Under the pieces are notes generated by a model, which saw nothing but the letters and a program-made list of their open reading frames with translations, ran no database searches and was not told the DNA's origin. Positions 51,328 to 58,952 of a stretch of DNA of 64,000 nucleotides are shown here, piece by piece. Position numbers and translations under genes: made by a program. Source of the DNA: VRUE01 sp963712595 (GTDB taxonomy: Bacteria; Actinomycetota; Thermoleophilia; Solirubrobacterales; 70-9); the NCBI GenBank assembly GCA_963712595.1, contig CAVQIM010000001.1:558001-622000 (forward strand), in the 5' to 3' direction. Numbering within the stretch: position 1 is the first letter of the stretch; each line of letters begins with the position of its first letter.

Positions 51328-52699
51328 AGGTCCAAGGCTGCTGATGGAGCTCGAGCGCGGCGGCGAGGCGCCGCTGCACGAACAGATCGAGCGATCGATA
51401 CGCGAGGACATCCGAGCCGGCCGCCTCCTCGCCGGGTCGCGCCTCCCCTCCACCCGCAGCCTGGCGATCGAGCTCGGAATCTCCCGCGGCGTCGTCAGCG
51501 AGGCCTACGGTCAGCTCGCGGCCGAGGGCTACCTGCTCGCCAGTCAGGGCGCGCCGACGCGCGTGGCGCGCAGCGTCCGCGTCCCCGAGCCCCGCCCGCC
51601 GGCGCGGTCGCTGCTGCCCGGATTCGCCTACCGGCTCGACCCCGGCCTGCCGGACCTCGCCGGCTTCCCCCGCGACCGCTGGCTGCGCTCGCTGCGTGCC
51701 GCCTGGCGCGAGGCTCCGATCGACGCCGTCGACTACCCCGACCCGCGAGGGGTACCGGCACTGCGCGAGGCCCTCGCCGAGTACCTGGGGCGCGTCCGCG
51801 GCGCGATCGCCGACCCCGAGCAGATGACCGTCTGCACCGGCTTTGCCCAAGGGTTCTCCCTGGTCGCGCGCTGGCTCCGCGACCACGGCGTCGAGCGCGT
51901 CGCACTGGAGGACCCCGGCTGGCACCCCCATCGCCTGATCGCCGAACAGGCCGGCCTCGGCGTCGTGCCGGTTCCGGTCGACGCCAATGGCCTGCGGGTC
52001 GAGGCGCTCGAAGCAAGCGGCGCAACAGCGGTGGTCGTCACCCCCGCGCACCAATTCCCCACCGGGCGGGTGCTGAGCAGCGAGCGGCGGGCGGCGCTGA
52101 TCGAGTGGGCCGAGCGCGGCGAGCGGCTGATCGTCGAGGACGACTTCGACTCCGAGCTTCGCTACGACCGTGCTGGAGTGGGGGCCCTGCAGGGGCTGGC
52201 GCCGGAGCGGGTCGCCTACATCGGCTCGGCCAGCAAGCGCCTCGTGCCCGGGATGCGACTCGGCTGGATGCTCACCCCCTCCTGGCTCGGCTGGTCGCTG
52301 ATCTCGGTCAAGGCGATCGAGGACCGCGGCTCGGAGGCGATCGGCCAGCTCGCCCTGGCCGACTTCATCTCGCGCGGCGAGCTCGACCGCCACCTACGAC
52401 GCATGCGCCTGCGCTACCAGCGGCGCCGCGAGGCGCTGCTGGAGTCGCTCGCTCGCTGGCTCCCGCAGGCCAGCGTCGAGGAGGGCTCGGCGGGGCTATA
52501 CGAGCTCGCCGAGCTTCCCGATGGGTTCGACGAGGCCGCACTCGTCGCTGCAGCCGCCGAGCGGGGCGTCGGCCTCGAGGGCCTCTCCCACCACCGCTTC
52601 AGAGCCGGCGGCCCTCCCGGCCTTGTCCTCGGCTTCGCCAGCCTTCCGGAGGCAGCGATAGAGCAGAGCATCCGGCTCGTGGCTAGCGCCCCGACCTAG
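51302..52699 (+). CDS. MocR/PdxR-family transcriptional regulator with aminotransferase domain
   Basis: 465 residues from the ATG at 51302; a later ATG at 51341 is also possible. A GntR winged helix (HEQIERSIREDIRAGRLLAG, LPSTRSLAIELGISRGVVSE) is followed by a fold-type I aminotransferase domain with the PLP Lys in IGSASKRLVPGMRLGW and Asp/Tyr contacts in IVEDDFDSELRYDR. Such proteins sense amino acids or PLP. The stop overlaps the PadR gene stop through CTAG. Confidence 0.9.
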   Translation: MPQRRGPVSGPRLLMELERGGEAPLHEQIERSIREDIRAGRLLAGSRLPSTRSLAIELGISRGVVSEAYGQLAAEGYLLASQGAPTRVARSVRVPEPRPPARSLLPGFAYRLDPGLPDLAGFPRDRWLRSLRAAWREAPIDAVDYPDPRGVPALREALAEYLGRVRGAIADPEQMTVCTGFAQGFSLVARWLRDHGVERVALEDPGWHPHRLIAEQAGLGVVPVPVDANGLRVEALEASGATAVVVTPAHQFPTGRVLSSERRAALIEWAERGERLIVEDDFDSELRYDRAGVGALQGLAPERVAYIGSASKRLVPGMRLGWMLTPSWLGWSLISVKAIEDRGSEAIGQLALADFISRGELDRHLRRMRLRYQRRREALLESLARWLPQASVEEGSAGLYELAELPDGFDEAALVAAAAERGVGLEGLSHHRFRAGGPPGLVLGFASLPEAAIEQSIRLVASAPT

Positions 52700-53208
52700 C
52701 CATCGCGCAACCCCGACCAGAAACGCACGTACTCGCGCTCGTGACCGATGCCGGCTTCGAGTGCGAGCGTGACCTTGGCGGGCAGACCCAGGCGCTTGAA
52801 CTCGGCGAGCTGCGCTTCGTACTCCTTCACTTTGCGCTCGTGGGCCTCCACCTGGCCCGGGGCGAGCAACGCGGGGTCGCCGCCGAAGTAGAGCTTGAGG
52901 ATGCCGGCGTCGCGAATCTCGTAGCCCTCGGCCGCCGAGAGCGAGCGCCAGCCCTCCAGCGCCTCGACGCCCTTGCGGGTGAGGCGATAGATCCGCCGGC
53001 GGCGCCCGGATTCCTCGCGCTGCTCGGCGAGGTGGCCGTCCTCGGCGAGACGTTCGCACTCGAGGTAGAGCTGCGTGTGGGGGAGCGACCAGAAGTTGGT
53101 GACGCTGATCGCCGCGGCCCGCTTGAGGGCATAGGGCGTCGCCGGTTGCAGCTGCTCGACCAAGCCGAGAACGACGTAGGAGGTGGAAGTAAGACGAGCC
53201 CTCTTCAA
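52696..53208 (-). CDS. PadR-family transcriptional regulator
   Basis: 170 residues if the TTG at 53208 is used; the frame opens at another TTG at 53310 preceded by GGGAGG, which would add 34 residues of unlikely sequence. PadR winged helix: LTSTSYVVLGLVEQLQPATP, FWSLPHTQLYLECERLAEDG, then a wing GRRRRIYRLTRKGVEALEGW. A C-terminal helical dimerisation domain follows. The effector and target are unknown; the SRPBCC gene upstream is the nearest candidate. Confidence 0.85.
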   Translation of the reverse strand: MKRARLTSTSYVVLGLVEQLQPATPYALKRAAAISVTNFWSLPHTQLYLECERLAEDGHLAEQREESGRRRRIYRLTRKGVEALEGWRSLSAAEGYEIRDAGILKLYFGGDPALLAPGQVEAHERKVKEYEAQLAEFKRLGLPAKVTLALEAGIGHEREYVRFWSGLRDG

Positions 53209-53358
53209 GGCGCGCTCAGCATACGCTACGGCTTGTATTGTCCAGGTTGAACTATCGCTGTTGGACGACGGTCGTCGCTGCCCGGCCCCGCAAGGTGCGT
53301 GCCGGCCCAAAGGCCTCCCATGCGGCGATCGTATTCGCTTTGCTGCCCTGGATGCGAA

Positions 53359-53766
53359 CTACTGGACCGGAGCCGCTGCCTCCAGAGTCGCCTTGACCGT
53401 GTCGATTCCGCGCTCCATCAGCTCACCGGTGATCTGGGCGAGGTCGTCGGGCAGCAGATCGGCGACCCAGACGAACCGGGTCGTCCCGTCCTCGTTGGCG
53501 AGCACCTGCGCAACTCCGTTGTGGTGCGTGTAGGGGCCGTCGACGATCGACCAGGCCAGTCGCCGCGCCTCGTCGCTCAGGTCGATGAGGCGCTCGCGCG
53601 CGACAGCGCCGTTGAAGAAGGTGACGATCCGATCGTCGCCGTCGAGCTTAGTGTCGACGACGAACCCGGGGACGAGGCGCTCGTGCAGCGCGCCCCAGTC
53701 GCGCAGGGCAGCCCAAGCCTCCTCCGGACTCGCCTCGATCGTCCGCTCTTTGTGGATCGATGCCAT
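53359..53766 (-). CDS. SRPBCC-family protein
   Basis: 135 residues from the ATG at 53766, with GAGGAGAG upstream; the longer frame to 53985 is not credible. START-like pattern: RTIEASPEEAWAALRDWGAL, LVPGFVVDTKLDGDDRIVTF, ARERLIDLSDEARRLAWSIV and GTTRFVWVADLLPDDLA. It resembles small polyketide-cyclase-type or detoxification binding proteins. Divergent from the GNAT gene. Confidence 0.82.
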   Translation of the reverse strand: MASIHKERTIEASPEEAWAALRDWGALHERLVPGFVVDTKLDGDDRIVTFFNGAVARERLIDLSDEARRLAWSIVDGPYTHHNGVAQVLANEDGTTRFVWVADLLPDDLAQITGELMERGIDTVKATLEAAAPVQ

Positions 53767-53865
53767 CTCGCTCTCCTCTTCGTCGTCGGCGCCGTTGCAG
53801 GGGCGAGGATGCCGTTTCCCGCCTCGCTTCGCTTTACGCTCGCGTCGATTTGCGAGACTGGCCGG

Positions 53866-54507
53866 GTGTCGGGTATTCGGGAGGTTCTCGATCGAGACGG
53901 CGTCAGGCTGGCGACGGAGGTCGATCACGAGGCTGCCGCCGAGGCGCTGGCGCTGGCGTTCGCCGATGACCCGGCCTGGGCGCATCTGCTCCCCGACGAC
54001 TCGACGCGAGCCGAGCAGTTGCTGGCCTTCTTCAACGCCGAGATCTCAAACCTGGCGCCCGACCACCGTCAGGTCTGGGTGACCGAGGACGGCGGCGGCG
54101 CGGCCCTCTGGGGCCGCCCGGGCAGCTGGCGCGTGCCCACGCGGGAGACCCTGCGCCAAACCCGGCCGATGGCAGCGATCTTCGGCCGCCGCTTTCCCCT
54201 CGCGCTCTGGACCCAGCTGCGCCTCGAACGACACCACCCGCGCTCTCCCCATCACTGGTACCTGCACTACCTCGGCGTCGAACCGCGCCGCCAGGGACGC
54301 GGCCTCGGCACCGCCCTGCTCGCGCCGGTGCTCGACCGCTGCGACCAGGAGGGCACGCCAGCCCACCTCGAGTCAAGCACCGAGCGCAACCGGATCCTCT
54401 ACGAACGCAACGGCTTCACCCTGACCAAGATCATCGAGATGCCCGCCGGTGGCCCACCGCTGCGCGAGATGTGGCGCGAGCCGCGACAGCTACGCGACGG
54501 CGCCTGA
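53866..54507 (+). CDS. GNAT-family N-acetyltransferase
   Basis: 213 residues from the GTG at 53866; an ATG at 53809 would add 19 residues. GNAT pattern: AAAEALALAFADDPAWAHLL, then the acetyl-CoA motif HYLGVEPRRQGRGLGTALLAP (R-x-x-G-x-G/A) and AHLESSTERNRILYERNGF. The acceptor is unknown. The gene overlaps the convergent F420-type gene by 18 bp. Confidence 0.88.
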   Translation: MSGIREVLDRDGVRLATEVDHEAAAEALALAFADDPAWAHLLPDDSTRAEQLLAFFNAEISNLAPDHRQVWVTEDGGGAALWGRPGSWRVPTRETLRQTRPMAAIFGRRFPLALWTQLRLERHHPRSPHHWYLHYLGVEPRRQGRGLGTALLAPVLDRCDQEGTPAHLESSTERNRILYERNGFTLTKIIEMPAGGPPLREMWREPRQLRDGA

Positions 54508-55011
54508 CTCGCGCTCGCTGAGCTGGACGATCGGGATCGTCCGGTTCGCCTTCGCCGCTTCACGGCGGTACGCCGCGTATGGCGCGAAGACACGGTCGGC
54601 GAGCCCCCAGAGCCGCTGCCGCTCTGCCTCGTCCTCGACCACCGTCGCCCGCATCGGGATGCCGCCGAAGGTGACGTCGGGGTCGGCTTGAAGGTTGTGA
54701 AACCAGGCCGGGTGATTCGCGTAGCCGAGCTTCGAGGCGACGATCGTCACCCGATCGCCGTCATGGAAGTAGATGACCACGTTGCGTCGCACCGCCCCGC
54801 TCCTCGCCCCCCGGGTCTCGAGCAGGGCGGTGGGCATCATCAGGCCCATCCCAACCCTGCCCCCTGTCGCCCGCATCAGATACGGATCGACCTTCCAAAC
54901 GAGGTGGGCCGACATGAACCTCCCCAGTCGAGTGTTGGCAAGCGCCGCATAGACGCGGTTGAGCAAGCCGGGCGGGTGGGTAGGATCTACGTACTTGAGC
55001 TGAGTTGGCAT
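54490..55011 (-). CDS. Deazaflavin (F420)-dependent nitroreductase-family protein
   Basis: 173 residues from the ATG at 55011 with AAAAGGAG upstream. The DDN/FDOR-A pattern is visible: LLETRGARSGAVRRNVVIYF, DGDRVTIVASKLGYANHPAW, HNLQADPDVTF. The family binds F420 and reduces quinones, nitro compounds or unsaturated substrates; F420 use is inferred from the family. The first 30 residues include LNRVYAALANTRLGRFM, typical of the membrane-associating members. Confidence 0.85.
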   Translation of the reverse strand: MPTQLKYVDPTHPPGLLNRVYAALANTRLGRFMSAHLVWKVDPYLMRATGGRVGMGLMMPTALLETRGARSGAVRRNVVIYFHDGDRVTIVASKLGYANHPAWFHNLQADPDVTFGGIPMRATVVEDEAERQRLWGLADRVFAPYAAYRREAAKANRTIPIVQLSERESGAVA

Positions 55012-55105
55012 CGTGGAGTCTCCTTTTGAACATGGCCCAGCAAATCCGAGAGCTGCACTCATCGGGCCCAGGTCGCGGATCGACCAAATCCACAATGATG
55101 GTGGT

Positions 55106-55564
55106 ATGCCAGCGAGTGAGCCGACCGAGATTCGAGATCTTCGCGAGCTCGCACGCGACTACAGCGTCCGGGTCGGGAAAAAGCAAAAGCGTTCCCACGA
55201 TCTTGGCAAGCGACACCGGAATGTCTATTTCGCCATTGGAATCGGTGCGGTGGCCGCTGGTGTGGTAGCCGGGGTTACTGGCCTCGCCGAGAGCAATCCT
55301 CTGCTCACGGGGATTGCAGGTTTCGGGGCTAGCGCCCTAGCCGCAATCACCCCCAAGCTTGATGCTGAGCGATTGGGTCGATTCCATTTCGCCCGGGCTG
55401 CCGAGTACGGTGCGATCGCTCGGCATTTTGAAATTCTCGCCATAGCACCGGCCGAACCTACTTCAAGCCAAATCGATGATCTAAGTGAGCGGTTGGCTCG
55501 CTGCGAAGCTCGAGCGATTGACGATCCGCCCAGCTCAAAAAGCTCACCTCAGACCAACGCATAG
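55106..55564 (+). CDS. Two-helix membrane protein, SLATT-like
   Basis: 152 residues from the ATG at 55106; the frame to 55013 overlaps another gene. A basic N-terminal helix (LARDYSVRVGKKQKRSHDLG) is followed by two close membrane segments (FAIGIGAVAAGVVAGVTGLA and LTGIAGFGASALAAITPKL) and a cytoplasmic helix ARAAEYGAIARHFEILA. This layout resembles the SLATT effectors of nucleotide-signalling defence systems, but no partner gene is adjacent, so the assignment is tentative. Confidence 0.5.
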   Translation: MPASEPTEIRDLRELARDYSVRVGKKQKRSHDLGKRHRNVYFAIGIGAVAAGVVAGVTGLAESNPLLTGIAGFGASALAAITPKLDAERLGRFHFARAAEYGAIARHFEILAIAPAEPTSSQIDDLSERLARCEARAIDDPPSSKSSPQTNA

Positions 55565-55568
55565 ATCT

Positions 55569-55586
55569 TCATCGGGGAGACAGGAT
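55569..55586. repeat. Copy of the tRNA-Pro 3' end (possible attachment scar)
   Basis: TCATCGGGGAGACAGGAT is identical to 57403-57420, which covers the last 15 nt of tRNA-Pro(GGG) and 3 flanking bases. Direct orientation. Between the copies lie broken mobile genes. Confidence 0.55.
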
Positions 55587-55648
55587 AAGTCCCGCTTTGG
55601 TAGGGCGATTTGCGGTCGCCAGAGCTACGGGGCCGGCCGGGCGATAGG

Positions 55649-56029
55649 TCAGGCCGGCGGACGCTGAGCGGCGCGCTCACGCGCTTCCGCCTTCTGCTCC
55701 AGCGTCATCGCGCCGGGATGGCCGTCGCCCGGCCAGGGCGTGAGGATCAGGAGCAGGCGGGCATCAGACCTCGCAGCGATCGTATGGCGCTCCGCGGGGT
55801 CGAACTCGAAGAGGTGGCCGGCGCCGGCCGAGACCGCCTCGCCGGTGGCCGTGGTGACGTCGATCTCGCCGTCCACGACAACGAGCCTGGTCCGCTCGTG
55901 CACCTCATGCTCCTGCAGCTCCTCCCCGGCAAGGAGCCTAAGTACGATAGTGCGCGCATCGTCAGCCGAAGCGAGAATCTCCGGCTGGTGCGGCGTCGCC
56001 TCGATCGACTGGAGATCCCAGCTTCGCAC
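55649..56029 (-). CDS. Small cupin-domain protein
   Basis: 126 residues with the cupin pattern LAGEELQEHEVHERTRLVVV, DGEIDVTTATGEAVSAGAGH and FDPAERHTIAARSDARLLLI; the first motif keeps one His and Glu, so metal binding is uncertain. It starts near the truncated 2TM gene (11 bp between). A common stand-alone protein in these bacteria; function unknown. Confidence 0.75.
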   Translation of the reverse strand: MRSWDLQSIEATPHQPEILASADDARTIVLRLLAGEELQEHEVHERTRLVVVDGEIDVTTATGEAVSAGAGHLFEFDPAERHTIAARSDARLLLILTPWPGDGHPGAMTLEQKAEARERAAQRPPA

Positions 56030-56040
56030 CGTCGCCTCCC

Positions 56041-56223
56041 TCAGCTCCGCAGTCGCCGAGCCTCGCGCTGGATCTCGTCCTCGCTGAGCGGCTTGCGCGC
56101 GTAGGCATCATCGCGTTGGACGAGGAGGTAGATGAAGGCATGCGTGCGGAAATCGCGCTTTTTCTTCAACTGGAAGATCGCCTGCTCGCGCAGCTCCTCG
56201 TCGGCCCTGGTAGCAACCTCCAT
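56041..56223 (-). pseudogene. 2TM-domain protein gene with internal deletion
   Basis: 60 residues. The N-terminal 35 (ADEELREQAIFQLKKKRDFR, THAFIYLLV) match the start of 2TM-domain proteins. The last 25 (DDAYARKPLSEDEIQREARR) match the end of the same family, which normally has two membrane helices between. The join keeps the frame, so an internal deletion removed about 40 residues. A micro-protein could still be made, but the membrane domain is gone. Confidence 0.5.
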
Positions 56224-56551
56224 GGTTTCTTTGTACCAGGAAGGACGCGATCAACCCCACCTGCCCGATGAAGTCAGCAGGAAGGCGTGATCGGCTTGGG
56301 CGAGCCGGTAGTGGAGTTGCTGGTGAAAACCCGGTTCCACCTCCGACGAGAAAGCTCGCAGCCGCGATCACAGCGACTACGGCGGTATGGCCAGGATCTC
56401 GAAACCAGTGCCGACGATCCTGTTGGCTCTCTCCACCCTGCATGCTGAAGTCAATCAAGATCGACGGTGGAGCATGCTCGAGAGGATCTTGCCCTCACAA
56501 GCGCGTACGCCTCGAAGAGCTCTACGAAGAGGAAGACATTGAGGCCAACGG
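56224..56551. other. Gene-poor interval inside the tRNA-Pro scar
   Basis: 328 bp with no frame I can support on either strand. A 116-residue minus-strand frame (56108-56458) has one hydrophobic stretch but overlaps the 2TM remnant in another phase and lacks a ribosome site. Probably degraded sequence of the old element. Confidence 0.4.
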
Positions 56552-56880
56552 CTATGCCACGTTCGGTAATCGCAAACATTGGTTGGAAGCTCTACGGAGA
56601 GCCCGCTTGCTCCGCAGAACACCCGAGAGCATCGCCACCCCTTGCTCAGTGAAGGCGTAGGGGACATAGCGACGACCGCCCTGGCCGCTGTTTGAGGTTG
56701 CAATTTGTGACCTCAAAGCTGCCGCCTCCGATCTATCTAACTGAAACATGAAATCGTCCGGGAAGCGCTCGATGTTCCGCTTCACCTGCTGCACCAGGCG
56801 CTTCGTCTCCACGCCAAAGAGATCTGCCAAATCTTCGTCGAGCATCACCTGGCGTCCGGGAGCGACGAAGATCCGCTCTC
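56552..56880 (-). pseudogene. ORF6N-domain (phage antirepressor-like) gene remnant
   Basis: The frame holds a clear ORF6N core: RQVMLDEDLADLFGVETKRL, RNIERFPDDFMFQLDRSEAA, GGRRYVPYAFTEQGVAMLSG. It breaks after LRSKRALR, where family members continue with VNIAIMRAF-like residues. At the 5' side the natural N-terminus is cut off by a TGA, while LELVVAPAVE runs on in another phase. So the gene is damaged at both ends. ORF6N proteins are phage or element regulators, which supports a mobile origin. Confidence 0.65.
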
Positions 56881-57057
56881 AACTGCAGGCGCCACAACGA
56901 GCTCAAGCGATGCCGTCTTTCCTGCCAACTGGGCCATTCGCTCAGAATGGCAAAACGAGTCGGACGCTTTTGTCTGCAAAATCGAGCGATTCGGATTGAT
57001 TTGGCTTCCGACGCCGGACTCATCCTCCTGCATCGCAGAATCCTGTAGGCGCTCCGA

Positions 57058-57330
57058 CCTGCTGCGTCAAGAGCAGGACCGGCTGACCGCCGAGACCAAC
57101 CAGGCCGAGCGGCAGCTCGAAGTCGCCGAGGCATCCTTCGCCGACATCGAGGACACGCTGGGCAAGGCGCTCGACCTGCTGGCCGACTGTCAGAACGCCT
57201 ACCTGGGCCGCGCCCGAGCACCTGCGGCGCCAGTGGAATCAGGCGCTCTTCGAGCGACTCCTCGTCTACGACGACATCGAAACGGCGGAGGTCGCCGAGC
57301 CCTTCGCGACGCTGGCTGACCCCGAACTCC
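57058..57330 (+). pseudogene. C-terminal remnant of a serine recombinase
   Basis: The first part encodes a coiled-coil segment QAERQLEVAEASFADIEDTL then GKALDLLADCQNAYL. At about 57205 the similarity passes into another frame as APEHLRRQWNQALFERLLVY and AEVAEPFATLADPEL. Together these match the end of large serine recombinases from related bacteria, so there is a frameshift. The catalytic N-terminal domain is missing. It ends about 75 bp before tRNA-Pro. Confidence 0.6.
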
Positions 57331-57402
57331 CTGCCCAGCTGGATGGTGAGGCCACCACGCAAACCGCCGCTTCTTCTGGCGGCGGTTCAAATGAGGGTCT
57401 TC

Positions 57403-57420
57403 TCATCGGGGAGACAGGAT
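57403..57420. repeat. tRNA-Pro 3' end repeat, right copy
   Basis: 18 bp identical to 55569-55586. The repeat starts 3 bp outside the tRNA and covers its last 15 nt. Confidence 0.55.
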
Positions 57421-57479
57421 TTGAACCTGCGACCGCTCGGCCCCCAGCCGAGTGCGCTACCAGACTGCGCCACTCCCCG
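57406..57479 (-). tRNA. tRNA-Pro (anticodon GGG)
   Basis: 74 nt. Acceptor CGGGGAG/CTCCCCG, anticodon loop CTGGGGG between CTCGG and CCGAG, T arm CAGGTTCAAATCCTG, discriminator A. No encoded CCA. Confidence 0.95.
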
Positions 57480-57581
57480 TGGCTGTGCTTCATTCTGACG
57501 GATCTGGGACGGCCGGGCGAGGTTGCAGGGGTTCCGGCAAACTGTCCCCGTGATGAGCCGGCCGTCGAGGCGGGCTCGCGC

Positions 57582-57652
57582 GCGGCGGTAGCTCAACGGT
57601 AGAGCCTCAGCCTTCCAAGCTGATGACGCGGGTTCGATTCCCGTCCGCCGCT
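57582..57652 (+). tRNA. tRNA-Gly (anticodon TCC)
   Basis: 71 nt. Acceptor GCGGCGG/CCGCCGC, D arm GCTCAACGGTAGAGC, anticodon loop CTTCCAA reading TCC, T arm CGGGTTCGATTCCCG, discriminator T. Confidence 0.95.
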
Positions 57653-57734
57653 CTCCCTCCCGCTGCGGTTGCCATCGTCCGCGGCCAGCAGCCGGCTCAA
57701 GTTCCCCCGCCCCCCTCGCCGATGCAGATGCTCG

Positions 57735-58952
57735 ATGCGTCGCGCAGCCGGGAAACGGCACACCCTCGTCCTTCTCACCGCTACGGTGGGGGCCTTGGCA
57801 CTCGCCGGCTGCGGGGGATCATCAGACGACAGCGAGAGGTCGACCGTTGGCGCGCAGCTCGTCACCTGGCCCCTGTTCGGCCGTGTCCCCGAGCGGACCC
57901 AGTACCTGCCCGCGCGGAGCCGCGCCCTCGACCCGCCGCTGCGGCGCGCCTGGACGATCAGCACCCACGCGCTGATCGAGTTCCCGCCGGCGGTGGCGAA
58001 CGGCGTCGCCTACGTCGTCAACAAGTTCGGCAACGCGAAAGCGATCCGGCTGCGCGACCACGAGGTCCTCTGGGAGCGGATCGCGGACCCGAGCAACTCG
58101 GGCAAACCGACCGACGTGACGGCACCGGTCTACCACCGCGGCCTCGTCTTCTTCACCTACGTCGACGGCCGCGTCGTCGCGGTCGACGCCAAGACCGGCA
58201 AGCCGGCCTGGACACGCCACCTGCCGGGCCACCTCGAATCCTCGCCGATGGCCGTCGGCGGCCGGCTCTACCTCGGCACCGACACCACCAACGTCGTCGC
58301 CCTGCACGCATCCGACGGAGCGATCCTCTGGCAGTTCAACGCGCCCGGCGCGATCAAAGCCAGTCCCAGCTACCACGACGGCCGTATCTACGTCGCCGAC
58401 TACGAAGGCGGGATGTTCAGCCTCGACGCTCACAGCGGCAAGCTGCTCTGGCGCACCAACACGACCAGGGTGCAGCCCTTCGGCGAGGGCGGCTTCTACT
58501 CCTCGCCCGCAGTCGCCTTCGGCCGCGTCTACGCCGGTCGCGACGACGGCACGATCTTCGCCTTCGACGCAAAGACGGGCAAGGTCGAGTGGTCGTTCCC
58601 CACCAACGACTTCGTCTACGGCTCGCCGGCGGTAGCCAGGGTGCCGGGCACCCCGCCGACTGTCTACATCGGCTCCTACGACGAGCACTTCTACGCCCTC
58701 GACGCGCGCAGCGGCCGACAGCGGTGGCGCTATGACGTCGGCGGCCCCGTCCCCGGCACCGCGACCGTGATCGGCCACACCGTCTACACCTCGAGCTTCA
58801 AGACCCGCGAGGCGATCGGGATCGACGTTCGCACCCACCGCCGGACCTTCCACCTGCGCCAAGCCGGATACACGCCGATGGTCTCCGACGGCCGCCGCCT
58901 CTACCTGATCGGCTACTACGTGCTGATCGGGTTGCAGCCGACCCGGGCCTAG
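57735..58952 (+). CDS. PQQ-type beta-propeller lipoprotein
   Basis: 405 residues from the ATG at 57735; an earlier in-frame start at 57669 adds basic residues. Lipobox LALAGC. The rest is a series of PQQ_2/quinoprotein blades: VVAVDAKTGKPAWTRHLPGH, VVALHASDGAILWQFNAPG, MFSLDAHSGKLLWRTNTT, IFAFDAKTGKVEWSFPT and FYALDARSGRQRWRYDVG, with the A-x-D-x-x-x-G-x-x-x-W repeat. There is no clear PQQ-binding disulfide, so it is probably a structural propeller like BamB. It converges with the P450 gene through CTAG. Confidence 0.88.
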   Translation: MRRAAGKRHTLVLLTATVGALALAGCGGSSDDSERSTVGAQLVTWPLFGRVPERTQYLPARSRALDPPLRRAWTISTHALIEFPPAVANGVAYVVNKFGNAKAIRLRDHEVLWERIADPSNSGKPTDVTAPVYHRGLVFFTYVDGRVVAVDAKTGKPAWTRHLPGHLESSPMAVGGRLYLGTDTTNVVALHASDGAILWQFNAPGAIKASPSYHDGRIYVADYEGGMFSLDAHSGKLLWRTNTTRVQPFGEGGFYSSPAVAFGRVYAGRDDGTIFAFDAKTGKVEWSFPTNDFVYGSPAVARVPGTPPTVYIGSYDEHFYALDARSGRQRWRYDVGGPVPGTATVIGHTVYTSSFKTREAIGIDVRTHRRTFHLRQAGYTPMVSDGRRLYLIGYYVLIGLQPTRA

